DNA from: a virus
Strand: one strand, 5' to 3'
IMG/VR virus record: IMGVR_UViG_3300021599_000358
Span: 1 to 30,504 of that record
DNA length: 30,504 nt
Part shown: positions 18,048 to 24,780 of the stretch, one piece after another
How the letters are laid out: each line of letters starts with the position of its first letter
How positions within the stretch are numbered: the stretch's first letter is position 1
Position numbers and translations under genes: made by a program
The notes under the pieces: model-generated
What the model was told of the DNA's origin: nothing
Database searches by the model: none
What the model saw: the letters and a program-made list of their open reading frames with translations, nothing else

Positions 18048-18596
18048 ATGATACGATTAAAAGATTTATTAACCGAAGGTTATAATATGACAAAGCTCGG
18101 TGCTGATTTGGAAAGTTGGGCAAAGAAAAACGGTCTTAATTTCAAAAAGGTATCTTCTAAAAAGCAACCTGGCCCGTATGGTTCTTCTATATCCAATACT
18201 TTTTATCAAATTGGAGATAAATACGCTTTGGTAAGATATGAAACCGTAACCGGTGCTCCAAGATTAAACCAATTAAGATTTGCCATTTTCGATAAGCCCG
18301 ATTTGGCATCCAAAGCAACTTCCGTTCAAAACTATGTAGATGATTTTGGATATGTAGAGCAGGCACTTGAAAAAGCCGGACTTAAAGGTGGTAAAGAGGC
18401 TACAAAGTGGACTAAAGGGACGATTGACAAATTTGTAAAAGATTTGGGCAAAGATAAGAAGTATAATAAATTTACAGATGCTCAAGCCGGTGATATGGCA
18501 CAATCAGTATTGGATGATAACGAAGGACTAGAGCAAGCAATAAAAACAATATACAGAGTAAGAGATGCTGCCGGATGGTTAGCAGATAAGATGTAA
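18048..18596 (+). CDS. Unknown, possible prohead-processed protein A
   Basis: The 182-residue protein is not recognised. It begins MIRLKDLLTEG, nearly the same leader as the next gene (MIKLKSLLKES), with an L-T-E at residues 8-10 that fits the L/I-x-E cleavage rule of T4-type prohead proteases. The rest is mixed alpha/beta and basic, with a QPGPYGSSISNTFYQIGD segment near residues 40-57 and a helical second half. It ends 3 nt before the next gene, so the two are translationally linked. If the N-terminal match is meaningful, the protein enters the prohead and is cut to begin at Gly11. That is an inference; a plain cytoplasmic role cannot be excluded. Confidence 0.6.
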   Translation: MIRLKDLLTEGYNMTKLGADLESWAKKNGLNFKKVSSKKQPGPYGSSISNTFYQIGDKYALVRYETVTGAPRLNQLRFAIFDKPDLASKATSVQNYVDDFGYVEQALEKAGLKGGKEATKWTKGTIDKFVKDLGKDKKYNKFTDAQAGDMAQSVLDDNEGLEQAIKTIYRVRDAAGWLADKM

Positions 18597-18599
18597 AAT

Positions 18600-19355
18600 A
18601 TGATAAAACTAAAATCATTATTAAAAGAATCTCTACTTACCGAATTAGAGTTTGGTACACAAGATGCATTCGATGATTACCAAAAAAATCACGATATGCG
18701 TGCTGATACGCAAGTAACTGTAGCAGGTAAGAAGATGAGTGTTGGACAGGCTGCAAAACAATCAAAAGACCCTGCAGTTAATAAGATTAAAGGTACTGCC
18801 GTATTTGGTAAGAAAAAAAATTATGCTGTAACTTTTGGCGATGCTGATAGTGATGCGGCCCGATCCATATATGATAAAGAGATTGATAAAGCTAAAAAAG
18901 CAGGAAGAGATTTTAGTAAAGACCCATTTCCAGATTTTGGATCTGATGCTTGGAAAACAATGCACTCTAATATGAGGAGAAACGCCGCAGAAAAAAATCC
19001 TGGTTATCAAAAAATAAAAGGAATGGCTGATAAGTTCAAATCAATGGGTTACGAAGAAAGTGAAGTTGGGTATGGAGATTATGGAAGTGCTCTTGTTGGT
19101 AAAAGTTTTGGAAAAAAAGATGATGAAGGTAATCAAATTGACATATATATGATGCCAACAAAAGATGGTAACATTGAGGTAACTAGTACTAAACGAATTG
19201 AATCCGAAAAGAAACGTGGCGGACTTATGGGATTGATGGGTAAAAAAGATAAAAATGTACAGTATAAAGATACTGAAAGAGAAGTAATTGATATAAGTGG
19301 CAAAAGTGATGATGAAGTAGTTGATGCAATAACAAAGCATGTTAGCAAATTATAA
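18600..19355 (+). CDS. Unknown, possible prohead-processed protein B
   Basis: The 251-residue Lys-rich protein is not recognised. Its leader MIKLKSLLKESLLTELEF holds two L-x-E sites (residues 8-10 and 13-15). Directly after comes a module with Q-D-A-F-D-D-Y, K-N-H-D-M-R-x-D-T-Q-V and V-A-G-K (residues 20-45), which is paralogous to residues 40-68 of the next gene's product. The middle is charged helix, and residues 140-190 read as a small beta domain. A Lys/Gly-rich loop (KRGGLMGLMGKKDKN) precedes the final helix. High Lys content fits a DNA-associated internal protein. The function is unknown. Confidence 0.6.
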   Translation: MIKLKSLLKESLLTELEFGTQDAFDDYQKNHDMRADTQVTVAGKKMSVGQAAKQSKDPAVNKIKGTAVFGKKKNYAVTFGDADSDAARSIYDKEIDKAKKAGRDFSKDPFPDFGSDAWKTMHSNMRRNAAEKNPGYQKIKGMADKFKSMGYEESEVGYGDYGSALVGKSFGKKDDEGNQIDIYMMPTKDGNIEVTSTKRIESEKKRGGLMGLMGKKDKNVQYKDTEREVIDISGKSDDEVVDAITKHVSKL

Positions 19356-19364
19356 AACAAAAAG

Positions 19365-20156
19365 ATGAAAAAGACTCTATTACAAGAAATTAAAGCAATG
19401 AATAAAATTGCCGGAACAGAAATGACGGTAGAGCAGGAGATTGCGTTCATTAAGAATAGATTACAAGAGTTGGAGTTTACACATCAGGCTTCATTTGATG
19501 CTTATAGAAAGAATCACAAAATGAGACCTGATACAAGGGTGAAGATAGCAGGTAAGGAAACAACTGTTAAAGATGCATCAAAAGAAAAAAGTTTATTACA
19601 AAAAATAGGTGCAAAACTATTTGGTAAAAAAGAAGAGCCTGTTCCAATGCCAAAAGTAGACCCAAAGAGTCCATTGAATAAGATTATGGTATGGGATGAT
19701 AAACGTGGTTCACATGTAACAATCGGCAAAGCTCTACAAAACCCAGACAGATACAAACACTTGGCAGCAGATATACAATCAATGGTTGATATTGATCCGA
19801 AAGGTACTAAAGCTCAAAAATATCTAGATAAGAAAAAACAAAGAAGAAAGGATGCCGAAGCAGAGCGTAAAGCGTTTAATAAAAAAGAAGCGGATCGTAA
19901 GAAGTGGAGAGAGGAAAACCCTGAATTAGCAAAGAAGCAAGATGCTGAAGCAGAAAAATTAAGACAACAAGCAAGCGCTGAAAGAAGAAAACGTGATGGA
20001 GCTGGTGATGATGATTATTTGGGACGTGATAGTTCAAACTACTGGAAGTCCTCTAATCCAGTTTATCTTCCGTGGGATGATGATGATAAGGATAAAGGAT
20101 TTGGTGGTTTCGGTGGAGGTAGTTTCGGCGGCGGAGGAGCAGGTGGTAGTTGGTAA
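19365..20156 (+). CDS. Unknown, possible prohead-processed protein C
   Basis: The 263-residue protein starts MKKTLLQEIKAMN and carries LQELEF at residues 33-38, followed by the module shared with the previous gene (FDAYRKNHKMRPDTRVKIAGK, positions about 43-63). Residues 150-215 are a very charged Lys/Arg/Glu/Ala helix, probably coiled. The end switches to an acidic patch and then a glycine-rich tail (GFGGFGGGSFGGGGAGGSW). Such a mix of basic helix and flexible tail fits a DNA-binding or structural internal protein, but no enzyme motif is visible. It starts 9 nt after the previous gene. The shared module suggests an ancient duplication. Confidence 0.6.
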   Translation: MKKTLLQEIKAMNKIAGTEMTVEQEIAFIKNRLQELEFTHQASFDAYRKNHKMRPDTRVKIAGKETTVKDASKEKSLLQKIGAKLFGKKEEPVPMPKVDPKSPLNKIMVWDDKRGSHVTIGKALQNPDRYKHLAADIQSMVDIDPKGTKAQKYLDKKKQRRKDAEAERKAFNKKEADRKKWREENPELAKKQDAEAEKLRQQASAERRKRDGAGDDDYLGRDSSNYWKSSNPVYLPWDDDDKDKGFGGFGGGSFGGGGAGGSW

Positions 20157-20165
20157 ACATTTATA
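20156..20165 (+). promoter_or_regulatory. Weak copy of the late motif
   Basis: AACATTTATA begins at the last base of the preceding stop codon and ends 21 nt before the ATG of the 732-residue gene. It has two mismatches to TATATTTATA, one of them in the otherwise invariant ATATTTATA core. Confidence 0.25.
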
Positions 20166-20186
20166 TTATTAAAAATAAACAAAAAT

Positions 20187-22385
20187 ATGAACATAGATTT
20201 TCAAGAAATTCTTAAAGAGTTAGAATTTAGAGTACCAAAAGGTATAATAAACCTAAACGAAGAACAACAGGTTACAACATTAGTCGAAATACTTCGTGAG
20301 AATGGAGTTCCCGATGCTAATGAATTTGCTCAAAGGGCAAGAGTGATATTTGGATATGTGAGTGAAGCTAATAAAAAGAAAGCATCTACTAAAAAAATAG
20401 GAACAAAATTTCCCGCATTTAGTAAAGATGGTGAAAAGCTTGTTTATTTCAAAACAAAGGCTTCATTAGATACTGCTCTAAAACAAGGCTCACATATAAC
20501 TCCAAAACAAAAAGAGGATAACGATAAGAAGAAATCTGTATCAAAAACGGACAAAAAGCAAGAACCAAAACAATTAGGCGGGATTGAATTGGTAGGTGGT
20601 GCTGAAAAAAGAAAATCTAGAAAACAACAAAAACCAACATCTTTTGATGATAGAATTGATAGTAAAGTTTCGCAAAACTTGCAAAAAACATATAATACAG
20701 ACCCACAATTTTCACAAGCAGGAGATGAATATCCAACGCATAAAGACAGGTTAAAATTATTAGAAAGTAAAAAAGTACCAAAAATAAAAAATGTAAATGT
20801 AACCGAAGATGATGTGTATAAAGCATTGGGAATTAAAAAAGGAGAATGTAAATTTCCTTCAAAATATGTATCGGTTATGGCATTAGCATTGACACACGCG
20901 AAGGGAAAATATACAATAACCGATTTAACAGATGCAGCGGGTGCGGGTACTCTTGATTCTACTCTTGGTGAACTAATGGTACTGATTGGTTCAACTATAG
21001 AAGACGAAAAATCAAGAGCAAATTTCTATAACTATTTAAGAGATAATGTTGCAAAAGGTGGAAATCAATCGCCAATTACAAGAGACTGGATTGATGCAGC
21101 TGAAGAATCATGTAAAGCTTTCAATAAAAAATTAGGAAGAAAATGCGGCGGAGGTTATAGTGTTCAGGGAAACTTTTGGGATATTGAAAAGGAAGCAGCC
21201 GGGGCTGGAATTAAAAACTATAAGAGAGATAAGGGAAAATCTACGGATATAAATACTTTGGTAAATTGTACATCAAAAGATGGTAAAACTACTCAAATAT
21301 GGCAACAACCATCATTGAAGAAAAGTAAGGATGTAAATGCTATGAATGCAACAACATCAAGGGTATTTTCGGTAACACTTAATAGATATGGTTCAAAAGC
21401 AGAAAAAAAATTATATGAGGACAGTGGTGATGAAATTGATACTTACAAAGGACTTGATAAAAAAATGATTGTAAAGGTAAAATCAGCTGATGGTAGTGTC
21501 AAAGATATGACTGTAGAAAATAGAGTTCGTGAATTAAATGCGACAATGAAGAACTTGGAACGTAAATACGCAGATAAAATACCAAAATCTGCTAATCCTG
21601 AATATGCAGCAAAAATACAAAAACAATTACATGATAAATTATTAAACGATGTCGATGCAAATAAGGAATTAAATAAATTTTTTACAAATTGGCAATCAAT
21701 GAAGAATAATGAAAAGATGGAATTGGCCCAAAAAATATCAAAAAAATATCTATCGCAAAAGGGCGATGCATATGGTGAGCAATTAAAAAATATGTTTGAT
21801 AGAATGTCTGAATATGAAATGAACACACCCGAAAAGTTTAATGAAGTTTTAGATTATATGGAATTGCCGCCAAAAGAAAAATCTAAGCTTATGGTAGCTT
21901 CTATGAATGCTGTTTCTCTTACTAATGAGGGTAAAGAAACTGTTTGTGGTGATTATAAGAAAAAATTACTGAAAAATTCACATGGTCATTCGGAAGCCGT
22001 TTTGAAATATCTTATAGAAGATGATGAAAATAAGAACGCTCTTTTAGAAAATATATCAAAAACATTTCCATTAAAAGAATTGATGGAAGGTAAAGAGTGG
22101 GCAATACTTGGTGAAAAAGGAGGAGGTATAAATTTAGATACAGATACTATAACTAAATGTTTGGGTACAGCCAAATACGAAGATGTTGTTGAAAAATTAC
22201 AAATAGTACCTTATGGAGATAAAAAAGAACCAACACTTGTTTATTCCGCCGATAATGGTAAAAGGAATATACCTATAAGTAAGATAAATTGTAGACCCGA
22301 TGGTATTATGTATGGTACTGGTTGGAAATTAGAAATGGATATTCACGATGGGTTTGCAGCCTGTTGTAAATCACACGATGTATAA
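20187..22385 (+). CDS. Large unknown, possible packaged or ejected protein D
   Basis: The 732-residue protein is not recognised. It begins MNIDFQEILKELEF, with the same L-x-E-L-E-F motif as the two genes before it, at residues 9-14. Residues 60-180 are Lys/Gln-rich and look disordered. From about 200 to 400 it is a folded-looking domain with AFNKKLGRKCGGGYSVQGNF and several Cys. A helical middle follows (about 440-580). The last 150 residues are mixed alpha/beta and end in a His/Cys-rich HDGFAACCKSHDV. I see no enzyme motif I trust. The size, the shared N-terminus and the position at the end of the virion block suggest an internal head protein delivered with the DNA. The Cys/His end could bind metal. 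Both ideas are inference. Confidence 0.6.
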   Translation: MNIDFQEILKELEFRVPKGIINLNEEQQVTTLVEILRENGVPDANEFAQRARVIFGYVSEANKKKASTKKIGTKFPAFSKDGEKLVYFKTKASLDTALKQGSHITPKQKEDNDKKKSVSKTDKKQEPKQLGGIELVGGAEKRKSRKQQKPTSFDDRIDSKVSQNLQKTYNTDPQFSQAGDEYPTHKDRLKLLESKKVPKIKNVNVTEDDVYKALGIKKGECKFPSKYVSVMALALTHAKGKYTITDLTDAAGAGTLDSTLGELMVLIGSTIEDEKSRANFYNYLRDNVAKGGNQSPITRDWIDAAEESCKAFNKKLGRKCGGGYSVQGNFWDIEKEAAGAGIKNYKRDKGKSTDINTLVNCTSKDGKTTQIWQQPSLKKSKDVNAMNATTSRVFSVTLNRYGSKAEKKLYEDSGDEIDTYKGLDKKMIVKVKSADGSVKDMTVENRVRELNATMKNLERKYADKIPKSANPEYAAKIQKQLHDKLLNDVDANKELNKFFTNWQSMKNNEKMELAQKISKKYLSQKGDAYGEQLKNMFDRMSEYEMNTPEKFNEVLDYMELPPKEKSKLMVASMNAVSLTNEGKETVCGDYKKKLLKNSHGHSEAVLKYLIEDDENKNALLENISKTFPLKELMEGKEWAILGEKGGGINLDTDTITKCLGTAKYEDVVEKLQIVPYGDKKEPTLVYSADNGKRNIPISKINCRPDGIMYGTGWKLEMDIHDGFAACCKSHDV

Positions 22386-22396
22386 ATTTAATACAA

Positions 22397-22795
22397 ATGA
22401 ACACACAACTACTTTGCTTGTTTACAACGAAAGAGGAGCTTGATAAAACGCTAGATTTCATAGTATCTAATTATGAGATAATAAATCCTAATGTCTTTAT
22501 TTTGGAAAGCAAGGTAAGACCTGAAGAATTGTTCGTTACTTTTAATGTTGAAAAGGGGTCTCAACCTGTAAGTTCCCAATGGAAAACTATACTCGTTCAT
22601 AGGAAAAAGCAAACTAATACAATATACACAATAAACGCCCTAAACGAAGTTGTAAAATCTATGACCGGTGGGCAAATGGATAATTCATTTGTAATTGATT
22701 GGGAAGAATTTAGGAATTGTATCTTATCTACTTCAAATTCATCTTACAAAAAAATTCCTACAAAAATATACAAAACATTAAATTTGGAAAATTAA
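22397..22795 (+). CDS. Unknown small protein upstream of a promoter
   Basis: The 132-residue protein is not recognised. It reads as a small alpha/beta fold: TTKEELDKTLDFIVSNYEI helix, then VFILESK and LFVTFNVE strands, an SSQWKTILVHRK strand, and helices with LNEVVKSMTGG and WEEFRNCIL. It starts 11 nt after the previous gene and could be the last gene of the late block. Its 3' end runs into the promoter of the next gene. Confidence 0.55.
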   Translation: MNTQLLCLFTTKEELDKTLDFIVSNYEIINPNVFILESKVRPEELFVTFNVEKGSQPVSSQWKTILVHRKKQTNTIYTINALNEVVKSMTGGQMDNSFVIDWEEFRNCILSTSNSSYKKIPTKIYKTLNLEN

Positions 22796-22814
22796 AGTAT
22801 TTTCCATATATTTG
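22784..22814 (+). promoter_or_regulatory. Strong Bacteroidota-type promoter
   Basis: TTG at 22784-22786, a 20-nt spacer and a perfect TATATTTG at 22807-22814 match TTG-N19/20-TAnnTTTG exactly. The ATG of the next gene is only 4 nt downstream, so the transcript is probably leaderless. A perfect inverted repeat fills the spacer. Confidence 0.7.
22785..22806 (+). promoter_or_regulatory. Inverted repeat within the promoter, candidate operator
   Basis: TGGAAAAT, six bases, then ATTTTCCA: a perfect 8-bp inverted repeat that lies exactly between the -33 and -7 elements. A dimeric repressor bound there would block the promoter. No T run follows, so it is not a terminator. Confidence 0.45.
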
Positions 22815-22818
22815 TTTT

Positions 22819-23166
22819 ATGACAAAAAGGAAAAGATATAAACCAATCGAGCTACACGTTGATGCTCCTGACCAAATCTTTGATATTTACAAAGGTCAAA
22901 TTTCAAAATCAATAATAGAAGCAATTTCATTTGCTCTACGCAATAAAAAGAAACGTGTTGACTTCGCTTATATAATAGTTAAAAACTTTTTAGTTATTAC
23001 ACTTTCAATAGATAATAACGAGTTTATAGAATTGATAGAAGAAAATCTACAAAACTTAATTGAAGTTGAAGATTATGAAACCTGTGCATTAGCAATGAAA
23101 CTTAAAAATAAAATCGCAAAAAGAAATGATACACAGGTTCTTAAGAAAGCTAAATTGGATGTGTGA
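22819..23166 (+). CDS. Unknown small protein, first gene of the replication block
   Basis: I place the start at ATG 22819, giving 115 residues, because the best promoter of the window ends 4 nt before it. An in-frame extension back to 22717 would run through the promoter and the previous gene. The protein begins MTKRKRYKPIELHVDAPDQI and has a helix with ISKSIIEAISFALRNKKK, a strand DFAYIIVKNFLVITLSI, and a Lys-rich helical end. It is not recognised. Early position and basic charge could fit a regulator, but no DNA-binding fold is evident. It ends at TGA, one of the few in the window. Confidence 0.65.
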   Translation: MTKRKRYKPIELHVDAPDQIFDIYKGQISKSIIEAISFALRNKKKRVDFAYIIVKNFLVITLSIDNNEFIELIEENLQNLIEVEDYETCALAMKLKNKIAKRNDTQVLKKAKLDV

Positions 23167-23246
23167 TTACTATTTGGTTTATTTTCTTTACAATGAGAAG
23201 AAACGAATTAGATACCACAAATATATGAAAAGTAAATATAAAGGTT

Positions 23247-23552
23247 ATGGAGAATGGTAAACTAGATTACAATTTACAAAACGACTATATAAACATAAAA
23301 ACATCCACTATAGTCACATTGGCCGAATTTTTCCAACTTAAAACTACCGATGGACCTATTGATATTAAAGTTGACATAAAATGTGATTTTGCCGATATAC
23401 CTGAAAAGTATCACGAAGTTGTATTAAATATGCTGACATCAAAATACTTAAATCGTGTATCATTCGGCAACAATCCATTTTCAGAATGCAAACCCATTGT
23501 AAAGCGTAAATGGTGGCAGTTTTGGAAATCAAAATACTTTCAAATACAATAA
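23247..23552 (+). CDS. Unknown small protein
   Basis: The 101-residue protein is not recognised. It has an IDIKVDIKCDFADIPEKYHE segment in the middle, a helix with VVLNMLTSKYLN, and a basic, Trp-rich end (KRKWWQFWKSK) that could touch membrane or nucleic acid. It lies between the unknown gene at 22819 and the DUF3310 gene, 6 nt before the latter. Confidence 0.55.
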   Translation: MENGKLDYNLQNDYINIKTSTIVTLAEFFQLKTTDGPIDIKVDIKCDFADIPEKYHEVVLNMLTSKYLNRVSFGNNPFSECKPIVKRKWWQFWKSKYFQIQ

Positions 23553-23558
23553 ATAGTT

Positions 23559-23783
23559 ATGAGTAAAGAAATGGTAAATCACCCCAATCATTATGGGGGA
23601 GCAGACAATCCGTATGAAGTAATAAAAGTATGTGAAGCATGGGGATTGGATAAAGATGCATACATTTTCAATGTAGTTAAATATGTAGCCAGAGCAGGAA
23701 AAAAAGACCCGGCAAAGGAATTAGAGGACCTCAAAAAGGCCTCATTTTACCTAAATCGTAGGATAGAAACCCTCCAAAAATAA
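23559..23783 (+). CDS. DUF3310 family protein
   Basis: The 74 residues show the full pattern of this phage-borne family: VNHPNHYGG at residues 6-14, YEVIKVCEAWGLDKDAYIFN, VVKYVARAGKK, and LEDLKKASFYLNRRI. The domain is a helical bundle. It is frequent in phage replication regions and its biochemical role is not established; a link to nucleotide metabolism has been suggested. It lies directly before the SSB leader. Confidence 0.88.
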   Translation: MSKEMVNHPNHYGGADNPYEVIKVCEAWGLDKDAYIFNVVKYVARAGKKDPAKELEDLKKASFYLNRRIETLQK

Positions 23784-23786
23784 AAT

Positions 23787-23817
23787 TTGGTAAATCCAAA
23801 AAAAGTTCGTATATTTA
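23787..23817 (+). promoter_or_regulatory. Bacteroidota-type promoter of the SSB gene
   Basis: TTG at 23787-23789, a 20-nt spacer and TATATTTA at 23810-23817. The -7 element differs from TAnnTTTG only in the last base. TTTGG and CCAAA (23786-23800) form a small inverted repeat over the -33 element. The leader to the ATG would be about 90 nt, unusually long for this window. Confidence 0.6.
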
Positions 23818-23833
23818 CATAGTAAAAGTAAAA

Positions 23834-23911
23834 AAGGTTATATTTAGTAATAGGGACTATTGCAATAAAACCTTAAACTTAAAACAAATTCTTAAACCTT
23901 AAAACAAAAAG
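23834..23911 (+). promoter_or_regulatory. Putative autogenous operator in the SSB mRNA leader
   Basis: A folded element is followed by a bare A/U-rich stretch. AAGGTT (23834-23839) pairs with AACCTT (23869-23874) around an inner hairpin, GTAATAG (23847-23853) with CTATTGC (23857-23863, one G-U pair) and loop GGA. After it come four TTAAA repeats (23873, 23879, 23892, 23899), with the ATG at 23915. T4 gene 32 mRNA has the same plan, a structured nucleation site and then UUAAA-type repeats, through which gp32 represses its own translation. Confidence 0.5.
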
Positions 23912-23914
23912 CAA

Positions 23915-24766
23915 ATGGACATTTCATTGGCGCTAAATCGCTTCAAGAGCCTCCAAAACAACACAAAAAAATCAGATTTAATTTGGAAGCCAGCAAACGG
24001 AAAATCTCAAATCAGAATGGTTCCGTACAAGTTCAACAAAGACCTTCCTTTCATTGAACTTTATTTTCACTACAACATTAACAACAAAACTTATCTCAGT
24101 CCTATCTCATTTGGTAGACCTGACCCAATCGTTGAGTTTGCAGAAAAACTTAAACGCACAGGCGATACTGATGATTGGAAAGCAGGTAAGAAAATGGAGC
24201 CAAAATTAAGAACTTTCGTACCTGTGGTAATCAGAGGTAAAGAAAACGAAGGTGTAAAATTTTGGGGATTTGGAAAGACTGTATATCAAGACATTCTTGG
24301 TTACATTGCCGATCCTGATTACGGAGATATTACTGACCCTAACTCTGGTAGAGATATTGTGTTAGAGGTAACATCAGCCGAAGAATCAAACGCATCTTAT
24401 CCAACAACCACAATCCGTGTTAAACCAGCCACAACAAAGTTACATAGTGACCCACAAATTGTAGAAAATCTATTGGAAAACCAAAAAGAAATTACCGATT
24501 TATATTCGGAATTATCTTACGCAGAATTGAAAACAATTCTTGAAAATTGGTTAAACCCATCAGAAGCTAAAACAGCAGAGGGTGATGATAACTTCGTTGA
24601 AGAGTTGGAATCAATCAAACCGGCAGCAAAGCCAGCAGCTGAAAAGCAAACCAAATTGGAAGCTGAAATTGCATCTGGAAAGTTGACTGATTTCGGTGAT
24701 GAGCCAGCAAAACCAAAAGCAAACAACGATGTAGCATCGGCTTTTGATGATTTATTTAATTCCTAA
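23915..24766 (+). CDS. Single-stranded DNA-binding protein (T4 gp32-like)
   Basis: The 283 residues follow the gp32 plan (T4 gp32 has 301). The basic N-terminal segment (LNRFKSLQNNTKKSD) resembles the gp32 basic, cooperativity-type region. An OB-like core follows with IWKPANGKSQIRMVPYKFN, LPFIELYFHYNINN, FVPVVIRGKENEGVKFWGFG and PDYGDITDPNSGRDIVLEV. The C-terminus is acidic and ends FDDLFNS, like the protein-recruiting tail of gp32. It coats ssDNA and should bind the polymerase, recombinase and helicase. There is no cysteine at all, so the zinc site of T4 gp32 is absent. The leader carries an operator-like structure. It is followed 14 nt later by the recombinase gene. Confidence 0.9.
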   Translation: MDISLALNRFKSLQNNTKKSDLIWKPANGKSQIRMVPYKFNKDLPFIELYFHYNINNKTYLSPISFGRPDPIVEFAEKLKRTGDTDDWKAGKKMEPKLRTFVPVVIRGKENEGVKFWGFGKTVYQDILGYIADPDYGDITDPNSGRDIVLEVTSAEESNASYPTTTIRVKPATTKLHSDPQIVENLLENQKEITDLYSELSYAELKTILENWLNPSEAKTAEGDDNFVEELESIKPAAKPAAEKQTKLEAEIASGKLTDFGDEPAKPKANNDVASAFDDLFNS

Positions 24767-24780
24767 AATAGTTACGACAA

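Noticed and set aside
23167-23246. Two 11-codon frames (from 23193 and 23225) and a TTTGG...TTTACAATG promoter-like string
   Set aside because: The frames are too short to support, and the spacing between TTG and TACAATG is 12 nt, not 19-20.
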